This document shows positions 25,805 to 35,507 of a DNA stretch of 64,000 nucleotides, in pieces. Below the pieces are notes generated by a model. It was not told where the DNA came from, did not search any database, and was given only the letters and a program-made list of their open reading frames with translations. The DNA comes from Fibrella aquatilis (GTDB lineage: Bacteria; Bacteroidota; Bacteroidia; Cytophagales; Spirosomataceae): positions 124,001-188,000 of the forward strand of contig NZ_JAFMYU010000011.1 of the NCBI RefSeq assembly GCF_017353255.1. The letters run 5' to 3'. Position numbers and translations under genes: made by a program. Within the stretch, counting starts at the first letter, position 1. Each line of letters opens with the position of its first letter.

Positions 25805-27121
25805 TTACCCCACCAGCAAACTCAGCGCCATTACCCCGGCTAGTCCGCATACCGATACCAGCGTTTCCATCACCGACCAGGTCTTGAGGGTATCGGTCAT
25901 GGACAACTGAAAATACTCGCGGAAGAGCCAGAAACCGGTGTCGTTGACGTGCGAAAACATCATGCTGCCCGCCCCAATGGCCAGCACCATCAGGTTCGGC
26001 TCTACCCCCGACGACCGCAACAGCGGCAACATGATGCCCGCCGTAGTAATCCCAGACACCGTTGACGACCCTACGCAGACCCGGATGATGGCCGCAATGC
26101 CCCAGCCCACAACGTAGGGATGCAACAATGACCCCTGCATAAGGTTGGCGATGGACTGGCTCACGCCCGCATCTGTCAGCACCTGTTTCAGGGCACCGGC
26201 CCCACCGAAAATGAGGAAGAGCAGGGCCACCTCCTTCACTGACTCGCCCAGGAGTTCGGTTACGGCGACGAACGATTTTCCTCGCCGAATGCCGAGCGTA
26301 TACATGGCTACCAGCACGGCTATCAGCATACTTACCAGCGGTTCGCCCAGAAACAACACGACCTGACGGGCCACGGAGCCTGTGGGCAGCAAGGGCTGGA
26401 GCAACGTGCTGGCGCTGATGAGCAGAATGGGCAGTAGCACCGTGAAGAAGCTCACGCCTGTGCCGGGCATTTGGTGGTCGGTAAGCGTGGGCGCGATCAA
26501 GGCCTGATTCGGCGGTGTGGTGTACCGTTTCAGCGTGGAGCCAAATAGAATGCCTGACACCAGAATGGCCGGAATAGCTACCAGGACGCCGTAGAATAGG
26601 GTCAGGCCCATGTCGGCGTTGAACTGTTTCAGAATGGCCAGCGGCGCGGGGTGCGGCGGCAGGTATCCCTGCGTGACCGACAGCGACGCCAGCATGGGAA
26701 TGCCCACATACACCGCCGACAGTTTGTAGCGTTGCGCCACGGTGATCACCAGCGGAGCCAGCAGCAGAAACCCCACCGAATAGAACAGAGGTAGCCCCAC
26801 CACAAAGCCCGTGACCATAAACGCCCAGCGAATGCGCCCCGCACCCGACAGCCCGATCAGGCTACCCGCAATGCGCTGTGCCGCACCACTTTGCGCCACG
26901 AGTTTGCCCAGCATAGCCCCCAGCGCGATGATGCCCAAAATAGGCCCCAGCGTACTGCCAATGCCCTTTTGAATGGACTCGACAAGGGCCAGCGGTGCCA
27001 TACCCAACCCCAGCCCAACCCCCAGCGACACCAACAAAAACGCCAGAAACGCATGCACCCGCACGTACGAGATCAGCAGCACCAGCGTTAAAATGCCAAG
27101 GATGGTAACGAGCAGGGCCAT
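25805..27121 (-). CDS. Gluconate:H+ symporter, GntP family
   Basis: A 438-residue inner-membrane protein with about 12-14 helices. It shows the GntP pattern: VRVHAFLAFLLVSLGVGLG near the start, GLPLFYSVGFLLLAPLV, then PHPAP, and GSSTVSGITTAGI near the C-terminus, which is typical of gluconate and related sugar-acid symporters. I chose the ATG at 27119-27121; an upstream in-frame start at 27214 adds a leader unlike the family. It is convergent with the HIT gene. Together with the lactonase and glucose-dehydrogenase-like genes further on, it suggests gluconate use. Confidence 0.9.
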   Translation of the reverse strand: MALLVTILGILTLVLLISYVRVHAFLAFLLVSLGVGLGLGMAPLALVESIQKGIGSTLGPILGIIALGAMLGKLVAQSGAAQRIAGSLIGLSGAGRIRWAFMVTGFVVGLPLFYSVGFLLLAPLVITVAQRYKLSAVYVGIPMLASLSVTQGYLPPHPAPLAILKQFNADMGLTLFYGVLVAIPAILVSGILFGSTLKRYTTPPNQALIAPTLTDHQMPGTGVSFFTVLLPILLISASTLLQPLLPTGSVARQVVLFLGEPLVSMLIAVLVAMYTLGIRRGKSFVAVTELLGESVKEVALLFLIFGGAGALKQVLTDAGVSQSIANLMQGSLLHPYVVGWGIAAIIRVCVGSSTVSGITTAGIMLPLLRSSGVEPNLMVLAIGAGSMMFSHVNDTGFWLFREYFQLSMTDTLKTWSVMETLVSVCGLAGVMALSLLVG

Positions 27122-27393
27122 AGGGAAGGGGTAAATGACAGGCACAAACGGACGAAGCCGCCTAGGGGCCACCGCAGCAACAGCGCTAATGGATGGGATA
27201 AAAATAGTACTCAATTGGCCCGCGTCAGTGTGGATTAAGCCGGGCTGGTGGCCAATAACCCCACACTAAGCTGACTTATGATGTCGCTCACGACATCGCG
27301 GACACTAGCGTAGACCAGGCGTTTTTCACCGTAACAGGCATAAGCTTGGCCTTTTTAGTGGGTAACCTGCGCTTCCTCTTGTTCTGACGATGG
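27122..27393. other. Intergenic with small dyad
   Basis: About 270 bases without a gene, between two minus-strand genes. It holds GATGTCGC / GCGATGTC-type dyads around 27277-27296 and probably the promoter of the gluconate porter. Nothing else is recognised. Confidence 0.45.
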
Positions 27394-28221
27394 TCAGCGA
27401 CACAGGGCAATCTGTGATCTCACGTCCAGCCTGATTATTGCCAGTTGCCCAGTTTCTAGTTTCATGATCAGCCAATTATCGGCTTGTTCAACCTGGCCGG
27501 TCAGCCGGATGAGTTGGCCTACGTTGTTTAGCACCTGCCCGTTGATGGGTTCGCCGCTTGGGCCGGTGAGCAGGTAGGCGGTCTCCCGTCCGATGGGGTT
27601 ACGTACCCAGAAAAGCGGCGGAATACCTCCCGCAATACAGCGCACGGCGCACGATCGGTGCGGGCGACCGTCACCGGGTTTCATCACACCCAAAAAGCAC
27701 TTAGGATCAACGATTTCGCCTTGCGCCGTTACTGGCCCCAATAGTTGGACGGGCGGGGCAGCGGGCAGGTTTTTTGGAGTCAAAACACGGAGCAATGCCC
27801 CGACTCCGTCGGTTAGTTCGAGAGCGGCATGGTTGTCATAATGAATTGACGTACCCCTGATAGTCAGCTGTTTACCGGACAATGATCCGTACTTACGTTC
27901 CAGGGAATCCAGCGTTGAGTCGGCCCCGTGTTTGCCGTAGCCAATGAGTAGCACCCGCTCGAAGCGGGGGGCACTGGCGGGGCTGTTTTTTACCGAAATT
28001 CGCAGAAATGGAACGGGATACCGAATCAACTGTCCTGTCAGCGTAGTGGGTTGTCCGTACTCGAAAACGGCCGTCGAAAAGCCGCGCTGCTGTCCCACCA
28101 ACACCCCCGCCAGCAAGGGCACCAACATACACAGCCCCACTACCACCCACCGCACCACGCGGGCCGAAGCAGGGGGGGCGGTGTCCTGCCAGCCGATGTA
28201 AAAATCAGGGTCGTTTTTCAT
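27394..28221 (-). CDS. Membrane-anchored cysteine-containing protein, partner of Rieske/ferric reductase
   Basis: A 275-residue protein with one membrane helix at about 23-43 and a large soluble part. The recognisable segment is GEIVDPKCFLGVMKPG followed by HRSCAVRCIAGGIPPLF (about residues 167-200). Its three cysteines (CFLG, SCAVRC) could hold a metal or heme. I do not know a characterised function. Its start overlaps the stop of the Rieske/ferric-reductase gene in an ATGA arrangement (28218-28221), so they are coupled and probably form one complex. The soluble part has beta-rich OB-like repeats (LTGQLIRYPVPFL, LTIRGTSIHYDN). It may be an accessory redox or assembly subunit. Confidence 0.75.
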   Translation of the reverse strand: MKNDPDFYIGWQDTAPPASARVVRWVVVGLCMLVPLLAGVLVGQQRGFSTAVFEYGQPTTLTGQLIRYPVPFLRISVKNSPASAPRFERVLLIGYGKHGADSTLDSLERKYGSLSGKQLTIRGTSIHYDNHAALELTDGVGALLRVLTPKNLPAAPPVQLLGPVTAQGEIVDPKCFLGVMKPGDGRPHRSCAVRCIAGGIPPLFWVRNPIGRETAYLLTGPSGEPINGQVLNNVGQLIRLTGQVEQADNWLIMKLETGQLAIIRLDVRSQIALCR

Positions 28222-29267
28222 AGGTTGTCGGGCAGAATAAGAGCGGGTGGCTGTGGCGTACCAGGCGGGTTGGGTCGTGGATTCACCCAGACCGTGGTCC
28301 CTACGCAGCGCACGGCGTAGGTCTCGATTGTCTCCGTAAACGGCGGCGGCGACTGCCCGTTTTCGGGCAAATATTGGTAGCCGTGCCAGGGGCAGGTGAT
28401 GCAGCCGTCAATGAGTTTGCCTTCGCCCAGTGGCCCGTTCTGGTGGCGACAGCGGTTGCTCACCGCCGCCAATTTGCCTTCGTAGCGGAACAGGGCTATG
28501 CTTTCGCCGTTGACCAGCACCGTTTTACCGCGATTCTCGGCCAGGTCAGCCACCTTACAGACCGGCACAAAGCCGTCGGCTTCGGCGGAGTGGGGCCGTA
28601 GCCAGCGGCCGCGTCGATTACTGAACGCGGCGGTTAGGTGCAGGCCTGTTACGGTCAGAACGCCCACCCCCAGCAGCAGGGCGTAGGCGGGGGCGGTTTC
28701 CTGTTGCAGAATGCCCAGCACCACGTGCATCACCAGCAGGACGTAGGCCAGGTAGACGCATCTATGCAGGGTTTTCCAGGCGCGGGGGCCGAGGGTTTTG
28801 AGCCAGATATCGTGACTGGTAGTGGCCATCAGCAGCAGGATCAGCAGGGCAAAAAAGCCCAGCGGTTGAAACGGAAGCTGCGCGAAACTGCCGTACTGCC
28901 GCTCAGAACTAAACAGTGAAACCAGCGGGTTGACGTTGCCCCGCGAATGAAATTGCACCAGGCTAAACACGCCATGCACGGCTGCCACCATAAACGTAGC
29001 CACCCCCAAATGCCGCCGATTATAGAGCAGTGGCAAAAACCGGGTGTCGAGCCGACAGAGCGGGCCAATGGCCAACACAACGTGCAGCATCAAAAAAGCC
29101 AGCGTACTCGTGGCCCGAATCAGCACCGTTTCGGCGGTCACGTCGGGGAAAAGAATGAGTTGTAATGTACTGAATAGGAGTAAGTAGGTAATCATTAAGC
29201 CTACCATTACCCGGTCATAACGGCGTTTTTGGCGGTTCCACGAAATGAGGCTGTAGTGCAATGCCAT
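28218..29267 (-). CDS. Ferric-reductase-like membrane protein fused to a Rieske [2Fe-2S] domain
   Basis: A 349-residue protein. The N-terminal two thirds (about 1-220) has six membrane helices with histidines suited to bind two b hemes (LHVVLAIGPL, HRCVYLAYVLLVMHVV), as in FRE/MsrQ-type domains. The C-terminal domain is a Rieske fold: C272-R-H and then C290-P-W-H (CRHQNGPLGEG, ITCPWHGY), with NQGPL-type loop residues. The layout suggests electron flow between quinol or heme and the Rieske cluster. No FAD/NAD-binding domain is present, unlike classical ferric reductases. It is coupled to the downstream cysteine-containing protein. Confidence 0.88.
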   Translation of the reverse strand: MALHYSLISWNRQKRRYDRVMVGLMITYLLLFSTLQLILFPDVTAETVLIRATSTLAFLMLHVVLAIGPLCRLDTRFLPLLYNRRHLGVATFMVAAVHGVFSLVQFHSRGNVNPLVSLFSSERQYGSFAQLPFQPLGFFALLILLLMATTSHDIWLKTLGPRAWKTLHRCVYLAYVLLVMHVVLGILQQETAPAYALLLGVGVLTVTGLHLTAAFSNRRGRWLRPHSAEADGFVPVCKVADLAENRGKTVLVNGESIALFRYEGKLAAVSNRCRHQNGPLGEGKLIDGCITCPWHGYQYLPENGQSPPPFTETIETYAVRCVGTTVWVNPRPNPPGTPQPPALILPDNL

Positions 29268-29274
29268 ACGCGGG

Positions 29275-29955
29275 CTACGATTGGTTGTAGAGTTTCACAA
29301 TAGTTTGGCGGGTCATGCGGCCCGTGTCGCTCAGCAAAAACGTGATCAGCTCGGCGAGGTTGGCGGTGGGGACCCACTGGGTGGGGTCGGCATCGGGCAT
29401 GGCCGTGCGGTTGGCAGGGGTATCCAGGATGCCTGGCACGACCACCGAAGCCGTGATGTCACCAGCACCGTCGGCGTTTATGAGGTCGGCCAGTTGAAAA
29501 ATCAGGGCTTTGCTCAGGGCATAGGCCACCGCGTTCTTACCCTCGTCGGCGTTGAGCGACGGGCGGGCACCCACCAGCACAAACTGCCCGCTGCCTTGTT
29601 GTTTAAAAATGGGCAGGAGTGCTTTCACCACCGTAAAGGCCGACACGAAGTTGAGTTGAATCAGCTTCTGAATCTGGTCCAGGTTCGTGTCGGCGAGGGT
29701 ACCTGTGGTAAAACCGCCCACCAGGAGCACCGCTGCCCTCAGCCTGGCCGGTGGCTCACTGGCCATGAAGGTATCGACCGCCTCTTCGTGCAGCAGGTCA
29801 ACGAGCCGCGTTTGCACGTTGGGCAGGTGATCGAACAGCCGCGCGGCGCGCTCCGTCTGAAACGTGGCCAGGATGTCGTAGCCTGCCTGGTGAAGGTGCT
29901 CTACCAACGTTTGGCCGAGGTTACCCGATGCGCCGGTGACGAGAACAGTGTTCAT
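29275..29955 (-). CDS. SDR family oxidoreductase
   Basis: A 226-residue short-chain dehydrogenase with the nucleotide motif TGASGNLG near the start. The active-site Y-x3-K lies in AVAYALSKALIF, and a shortened C-terminus ends in RQTIVKLYN. The frame continues to a TTG at 29982, but the ATG at 29953-29955 begins the family domain properly. It lies between the aquaporin and the ferric-reductase gene on one strand with short gaps (28 and 7 bp), so it may belong to one transcription unit. The substrate is unknown. Confidence 0.87.
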   Translation of the reverse strand: MNTVLVTGASGNLGQTLVEHLHQAGYDILATFQTERAARLFDHLPNVQTRLVDLLHEEAVDTFMASEPPARLRAAVLLVGGFTTGTLADTNLDQIQKLIQLNFVSAFTVVKALLPIFKQQGSGQFVLVGARPSLNADEGKNAVAYALSKALIFQLADLINADGAGDITASVVVPGILDTPANRTAMPDADPTQWVPTANLAELITFLLSDTGRMTRQTIVKLYNQS

Positions 29956-29983
29956 AAAGTCGATTGGCAATTCAGTGGTCAAT

Positions 29984-30799
29984 TTATTGATTTTCAGGCG
30001 TTTCTTCGCTCCACCAAAGTACTTGGTACGTGGCGCAACCGTTGGGCCTGCCCGACAGGTGCATGGTCATTGACCGGCATTCGCCATGCAGGCGGCGATA
30101 GCGGCGACGGAATAACCAGCCAGCCAGCCACATACCGGCTGTAGGTCCCAGAAAATAAAGCCACCAGCCCGACCAGTCATTGGCCCAAACCGCTGAGCTA
30201 ACCGTGCGGGCGGGGTTGATGCTCATGCCCGAGTAAGGGGCTTCGACGGTGATATACAGGGCTACGACCAACCCCACGAAGTAGCCGGTGTAGGGAGCCA
30301 ATTGGCGGGAGTTGCTCAGAGTCAGCACCATCGTGAGCAGCACGAAGGCCATCATGAATTCAAGAACCAACGCCACCCAAACCCCCGTTGGCCCCGGTAT
30401 GGTGACGGCATAATTTACGTCGGGGTGGGTCATGTAGGCCGGAAATAGCCCGTGCATCAGGGCTACGCCGAGCCAGCCGCCCACAAATTGTGCGGCCACA
30501 TAGGCCAGGGCGTTGGGGGTGCTGATGCGGTTGAGCTGCCACTGCGCCAGCGTCACCGCCGGGTTTAGGTGCGCTCCCGACTGCTTTCCCCACCGCGAAT
30601 AGATCAACCCAACGGCTGTCAGGCCCATCACCACCCCAATCAGCCCGCGCCGAAGCCAGGTACTGGGCAGGGCTGCACGGACGGGCAGGGCCGGGTGCTG
30701 CACCACGATCACCACCGCCGAGGCCACCACCATAAACGTACCCAACGCCCAGGCTTCGATCAGGTACGTTTGCCAGTGGCTGCGCTTTATCGGTTCCAT
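29984..30799 (-). CDS. Aquaporin / MIP family channel
   Basis: A 271-residue channel with six helices and two half-helices. The first NPA box is at residues 79-81 (SGAHLNPAV) and the second in MSINPARTV. The residues after the second box (R) and the bulky residues nearby look more like a water channel than a glycerol facilitator, but I cannot decide. The tail (about 240-271) is basic and unlike standard AqpZ. The gene starts 8 bp after the stop of the upstream glycogen-debranching gene, so co-transcription with the glycan genes is likely. Confidence 0.9.
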   Translation of the reverse strand: MEPIKRSHWQTYLIEAWALGTFMVVASAVVIVVQHPALPVRAALPSTWLRRGLIGVVMGLTAVGLIYSRWGKQSGAHLNPAVTLAQWQLNRISTPNALAYVAAQFVGGWLGVALMHGLFPAYMTHPDVNYAVTIPGPTGVWVALVLEFMMAFVLLTMVLTLSNSRQLAPYTGYFVGLVVALYITVEAPYSGMSINPARTVSSAVWANDWSGWWLYFLGPTAGMWLAGWLFRRRYRRLHGECRSMTMHLSGRPNGCATYQVLWWSEETPENQ

Positions 30800-30806
30800 G
30801 CAGGCG

Positions 30807-32768
30807 TTAGCGAACGGGAAAATCAGCCAGTAATTTGATCAGTGCCCCCACCGACCACGCCTGATTCGCCGTGCCGCGTCCCTGCTTGGGGTGCAGGCCG
30901 TCGAAGATTTCCGAGATGCCAAACACGCAGTTATGTTCGTAGAAATGTTGCTTCAGCGTAGCCAGTTCAGCGTACATCCGGGTCTTGGCCGTTTCCGACT
31001 GACCGTGCAGCCGGATGTAGGCAGACCAGTATTCGCCCAACAAAAACGGCCATACTGTGCCCTGGTGGTAGGCCGTATCGCGCAGCCACTGATCGCCGCC
31101 ATACACCGCGGCAAAAGCCGGATCATGGGGCGACAGCGTACGGAGGCCGTAGGGGGTGTAGAGGTGTCTCTCGACAGTGTCCAGCACCTGCCGCTGCGCG
31201 TCGGGGTTGAGCAGCGGAAAAGGCAGGCTGAGGGCATATATCTGGTTGGGCCGGATACTGGCATCGGGTACGCCGCCGGGTATCACCACGTCGTTGAGGT
31301 AGCCTTGTTCGTTCCAGAAATGGGTCGTAAAACTTTCTTCAAACCGCCGCAGCAACAGGGCGTAGAAGTCTGGTTTCTTGTGCAGTTGCTTGGCGAAAAA
31401 GATCGTAATCTGTAAGGCATTGTACCACAACGCATTGATTTCCACCGGACAACCGTGCCGGGGCGTCACCACGTAGTCGCCTACGCGGGCATCCATCCAG
31501 GTAAGCTGGGCGGTACCTTTTCCGCCGTAGAGTAGCCCCTCGTCGGTGACGTGAATACCATAGCGCGTGCCGTTTTTGTGGGCATCCAGAATGATTAGCA
31601 GTTGCTCAAAATGCTGACCGATGAACCCGATATCATCGAACCGAAGGTAATATTCGTAGAGGGCCACAAACAGCCATAGCGTGGCATCGATGGTGTTGTA
31701 TTCCACGGGGTCGTGGCTGTTGTCGGGGAAACGGTTGGGCAGCATCCCGTCGTCGAGGTAGCGGAAAAATGTACTCAGAATTCGTTGGGCGGTTTGCTGC
31801 TGCCCCAGCGAAATACAGAGGCCACGCAGGGCAATCATCGTATCGCGGCCCCAGTCGGTAAACCAGTGGTAGCCCGCCAGGATTGTCTCGCTCTGCGTGG
31901 ACTGCCGCTTCACCACAAACTGGTTGGCCGATACCACCAGGTCCTGCAAAAACGAGTCGCCGTTGGGGCCGGGCAGTTGTGTACCGCGCAGGTCCTGAAT
32001 GCGTTTGATCTCCCAGTCTCGGCTGTCGGAAGGGGACTGCTGTCGAAATCGTTCGTCGGTCGAAAACGTCAGAAAACACTCCTCGCCGGGTTCCAGCCGC
32101 GCCTCCACAAATCCCACCGAGAAGGCATCTTCCACGAAATCGAGACCGCGCTGCTGTTCTTCGCGGTAGCTGAACCGGTGGTACCACGCCCGATTTTCGA
32201 TAAACACCCCCGCCGTAAACGCCCAGTAGACCGGCACGGCCCCGGCATGGGCACAGAGCTTCAGGCACTGGTCGCCACGCTCGGTTTTATACGTAAAAAA
32301 GTCGTTCTGGTGGAATAGGCTGTGGTAATCGCGGCAGACAAAGAGCGGGTTCAGCCGGAGCGTAACGGCCTGATATCCCGTGTTTTTGTAGGCCACAATG
32401 GTGGTGTTGGCCGTTTGCACCATAAACACGGTTTTGGTCAGCGTGTTGCCCCCCGCCTGGTAAACCCAGTGCGGCAGTGGTAACCGCTCGAACGACACGA
32501 TGTACTGCCACCCCTGCGGATGCACTACGTCGCCATACTGATTACTGCCCAATTCAAACGAGGCCTGCCCGGTAAACAGCGTCTCCTCCAGTTTTGACAC
32601 CAGCACCTGCCGGTCGGTGGGTGGGTTGTGGGCGGCCACCAGCAAGCCGTGATATCGCCGCGAATTGGACCCCGCCAGTGTGCTGCCGGCGTAGCCCCCC
32701 AGGCCGTTGGTGACCAGCCACTCCCGCTCGGCCAGGTAGGTAAAGTTGCTGTTGATGAAGTAGTACAT
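30807..32768 (-). CDS. Amylo-alpha-1,6-glucosidase (glycogen debranching enzyme)
   Basis: A 653-residue protein of the bacterial/archaeal debranching type. The N-terminal beta domain (about 1-260; EREWLVTNGLGGYAGST) is the GDE_N type. The C-terminal alpha/alpha-toroid domain has AGYHWFTDWGRDTMIAL, then NRFPDN and DATLWLF, and the end segment NQAWSVGALIKLL. It removes alpha-1,6 branches from glycogen or limit dextrins; no signal peptide is seen, so it acts in the cytoplasm. It follows the GH63-like gene by 6 bp and precedes the aquaporin by 7 bp. Confidence 0.93.
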   Translation of the reverse strand: MYYFINSNFTYLAEREWLVTNGLGGYAGSTLAGSNSRRYHGLLVAAHNPPTDRQVLVSKLEETLFTGQASFELGSNQYGDVVHPQGWQYIVSFERLPLPHWVYQAGGNTLTKTVFMVQTANTTIVAYKNTGYQAVTLRLNPLFVCRDYHSLFHQNDFFTYKTERGDQCLKLCAHAGAVPVYWAFTAGVFIENRAWYHRFSYREEQQRGLDFVEDAFSVGFVEARLEPGEECFLTFSTDERFRQQSPSDSRDWEIKRIQDLRGTQLPGPNGDSFLQDLVVSANQFVVKRQSTQSETILAGYHWFTDWGRDTMIALRGLCISLGQQQTAQRILSTFFRYLDDGMLPNRFPDNSHDPVEYNTIDATLWLFVALYEYYLRFDDIGFIGQHFEQLLIILDAHKNGTRYGIHVTDEGLLYGGKGTAQLTWMDARVGDYVVTPRHGCPVEINALWYNALQITIFFAKQLHKKPDFYALLLRRFEESFTTHFWNEQGYLNDVVIPGGVPDASIRPNQIYALSLPFPLLNPDAQRQVLDTVERHLYTPYGLRTLSPHDPAFAAVYGGDQWLRDTAYHQGTVWPFLLGEYWSAYIRLHGQSETAKTRMYAELATLKQHFYEHNCVFGISEIFDGLHPKQGRGTANQAWSVGALIKLLADFPVR

Positions 32769-32774
32769 AACGCG

Positions 32775-35405
32775 TTACGACTGAGGGGTGGCTGGTTTCG
32801 GGTACGTTTGAGCAATGAGATGGGCCACCACGCCAGTCCAGCCGGTTTGGTGCGAGGCGCCCACGCCCCGGCCTGTGTCGCCGTGGAAGTATTCGTAGAA
32901 CAGCACCAGGTCGCGGAAATGGGGGTCGGTCCGGTAGCGGTCATCATCGCCGTGCAGGGGTCGGCTTCCGGTGATGTCGGGCACAAACAGGCTCACCAGC
33001 CGGTCGGTGAGGGCCGCTGCCACCGCACCAAGCTGCATACACTGCCCGCTGCCCGTGGGGTATTCCACCTGGAGCGTGTCGCCGTAGTAGGCGTCATAGC
33101 GGCCCAGGGCTTGGATGAGCAGGTAGTTCATGGGCATCCAGATGGGACCGCGCCAGTTGGAATTACCGCCAAAAGCTCCCGTCGACGATTCGGCGGGGTC
33201 ATAACGGAGACCAAACTGGTCGCCGTTGATGTCAACCTGATAGCCATGCTGGTGCCGTTTCGAGATACTGCGAATGCCGCCCGGTGCCAGAAACTCGGCC
33301 TCATCGAGCATGGCCTGCAACAGCCGTTGCAGGCGGCGCGGTGGAATCAGCGACAGGAGCAGGTGCTCCGGGTCGGTAGCCTCCACCACCTGGTAGTTGG
33401 CCAGCCCGGCGCGGTACTGGGCAAACCAGTTGAGCCGGTACGCAAAATCGGGCGCGGCATCGAGTTGGCTCTTGGTGAGCGGCAGCACGGCAAACAGCGT
33501 CGACAGCCCCACCAGCGACCGTACCTTAAGCGGCACCTGGCGACCGTCGGGCAGGGTCAGCACATCGTAGAAAAATCCTTCGGCCTCATCCCACGACCCT
33601 GCCATATCGTGGCTCATGCGGTTGAGCGACTCGGCGATGTAGACAAAATGCTCGAAAAATTTGGTCGCCATATCCTCAAAAGCCGGGTCATGGCGGGTAA
33701 TTTCCAGCGCAATTTCGAGCATGTTCAGGCAGTACATGCCCATCCAGGCGGTGCCGTCGGCCTGTTCCAGCCGCCCGCCACCCGGCATGGGGGCGCTCCG
33801 GTCAAAGACGCCGATGTTGTCCAGACCAAGAAAACCGCCCTCGAACACGTTCTTGCCGTGGGCATCTTTGCGGTTTACCCACCAGGTGAAATTAAGGCTG
33901 AGTTTGTGGAACGCTTTTTTGAGAAAAACCACGTCACCAGCGCCCTTTTGGCCTTTTTCGAGCTGATAGACCTGCCAGCAGGCCCAGGCATGCACAGGCG
34001 GGTTCACGTCGCCGAAAGCCCATTCGTAGGCGGGTATCTGCCCGTTGGGGTGCATATACCATTCGCGCAAAAAGAGCAGCAATTGCGCTTTGGCAAAGGC
34101 CGAATCGATCATGGCCAGCGGGATGCAATGAAACGCCAGATCCCAGGCCGCATACCAGGGGTATTCCCATTTGTCGGGCATGGAAATGATGTCCTCGTTG
34201 TTGAGCGACTCCCACTGGTGGTTGCGGCCCGTTTTGCGGCTGGCTGGGGGCGGTGCCTGCCCCGGATCGCCCGCCAGCCAGCGCGGAATGTCGATGTTGT
34301 AATACTGCTTGCTCCAGAGCATCCCGGCAAATGCCTGCCGCTGAATGGCCGCCAACTGCGGGTTGGCCACTACCAGGGGGCGGTAAAAATCGTCGGCCTC
34401 GCGCTGCCGCTGGGCAAACACGGTGTCGAACTCGCCAAATGGTTTCCTGACAACCGGGCCTTTCGCCAGGCGCAGGCAGATGGTTTCGTGGCCCCCGCCC
34501 GCCACCGTGAGCGCATACAGTGGGGCGCATTTGGTGCCCGTTGTGCGCCCGGCCAGCTCGTCAACACCAGCGTCGATAACCGCCCGGTGGAAGGCGTCTT
34601 TCACGAAAGGGGAGGCGTTGGGTACGTTGTAGAGCCGCTCGGTGTTGGTCTCGTTATCGGTAAACAGCGTCTGTTGGGCGGGCTGAAAATAGAAGTTGTA
34701 GGCAGGCAGTTCGGGGTGGCGAACCGCCACGTAGCTGGCCGGGCCGGGGTTCATCAGCGTCAGCGAAGGCATTTCGTCCAGCAGCCCGAACGACCACAGG
34801 TTGCGGAACCAGAGCGTGGGCAGCACCGTCAGGTTGGCGGACTGGCTGGCCCGGTTGTGCACCGTTATCCGAATCAGGATATCTTCTTCGCCCGCTTTGG
34901 CGTATTCCGTTACCACGTCGAAGTAGTTATTCTCGCTAAGAATGCCCGTATCAAGTAGTTCATATTCAGGCTCTTGCCGGGTGCGTGTCTGGTTGGTGCG
35001 CAGTAGGTCGGCGTACGGAAATTCGGCCTGCGGGTATTTATACAGCTGCTTCATGTAGGAATGCGTAGGCGTGCTGTCGAGGTAATAGTACAGCTCCTTC
35101 ACATCCTCGCCGTGGTTACCTTCCGGCCCGGCCAGCCCAAACAGGCGTTCTTTCAGAATAGGGTCGCGGCCATTCCAGAGGGCCAGCGCGAAGCAGAGCC
35201 GCTGCCGGTTGTCGGAAATGCCCGCCAGGCCATCTTCGCCCCAGCGGTACACCCGGCTGCGGGCGTGGTCGTGCGGAAACGAGTCCCAGGCCGTGCCGTG
35301 GGGGCTGTAGTCTTCCCGCACCGTGCCCCACTGCCGTTCCGACAGGTAGGGACCCCAGGTCAGCCAGTTGCCGCCCGCGTCGATGCGTTGTTGTTCTGTT
35401 GTCAT
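32775..35405 (-). CDS. MGH1-like glucosidase (GH63 group)
   Basis: An 876-residue protein without a signal peptide. The opening WLTWGPYLSERQWGTVRED and SRVYRWGEDGLAGI are characteristic of this large family of mannosylglycerate-hydrolase/GH63-like enzymes. The catalytic toroid contains KWEYPWYAAWDLAFHCIPL and NWRGPIWMPMNYLLIQAL, and the end has GWTGVVAHLI. Members hydrolyse small alpha-glucosides such as glucosylglycerate or terminal alpha-glucosyl residues. It forms one transcription unit with the debranching enzyme, so it likely acts on glycogen-derived or compatible-solute glucosides. The ATG at 35403-35405 is the first and fits the family. Confidence 0.9.
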   Translation of the reverse strand: MTTEQQRIDAGGNWLTWGPYLSERQWGTVREDYSPHGTAWDSFPHDHARSRVYRWGEDGLAGISDNRQRLCFALALWNGRDPILKERLFGLAGPEGNHGEDVKELYYYLDSTPTHSYMKQLYKYPQAEFPYADLLRTNQTRTRQEPEYELLDTGILSENNYFDVVTEYAKAGEEDILIRITVHNRASQSANLTVLPTLWFRNLWSFGLLDEMPSLTLMNPGPASYVAVRHPELPAYNFYFQPAQQTLFTDNETNTERLYNVPNASPFVKDAFHRAVIDAGVDELAGRTTGTKCAPLYALTVAGGGHETICLRLAKGPVVRKPFGEFDTVFAQRQREADDFYRPLVVANPQLAAIQRQAFAGMLWSKQYYNIDIPRWLAGDPGQAPPPASRKTGRNHQWESLNNEDIISMPDKWEYPWYAAWDLAFHCIPLAMIDSAFAKAQLLLFLREWYMHPNGQIPAYEWAFGDVNPPVHAWACWQVYQLEKGQKGAGDVVFLKKAFHKLSLNFTWWVNRKDAHGKNVFEGGFLGLDNIGVFDRSAPMPGGGRLEQADGTAWMGMYCLNMLEIALEITRHDPAFEDMATKFFEHFVYIAESLNRMSHDMAGSWDEAEGFFYDVLTLPDGRQVPLKVRSLVGLSTLFAVLPLTKSQLDAAPDFAYRLNWFAQYRAGLANYQVVEATDPEHLLLSLIPPRRLQRLLQAMLDEAEFLAPGGIRSISKRHQHGYQVDINGDQFGLRYDPAESSTGAFGGNSNWRGPIWMPMNYLLIQALGRYDAYYGDTLQVEYPTGSGQCMQLGAVAAALTDRLVSLFVPDITGSRPLHGDDDRYRTDPHFRDLVLFYEYFHGDTGRGVGASHQTGWTGVVAHLIAQTYPKPATPQS

Positions 35406-35507
35406 GCGATGGCTCAGTCAGGTACGTTGGTTGGGGGACGTAGTGGGCGTTACCTACATATACGATAGGTACGTGAGTCAGGGGGCAACTAACCCGGTTC
35501 AGGTACG

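Noticed and set aside
32628-34958. A 776-codon open frame on the plus strand
   Set aside because: It lies opposite the GH63-like and debranching genes, whose family motifs are clear on the minus strand; its translation lacks any domain pattern and is a GC-driven shadow.
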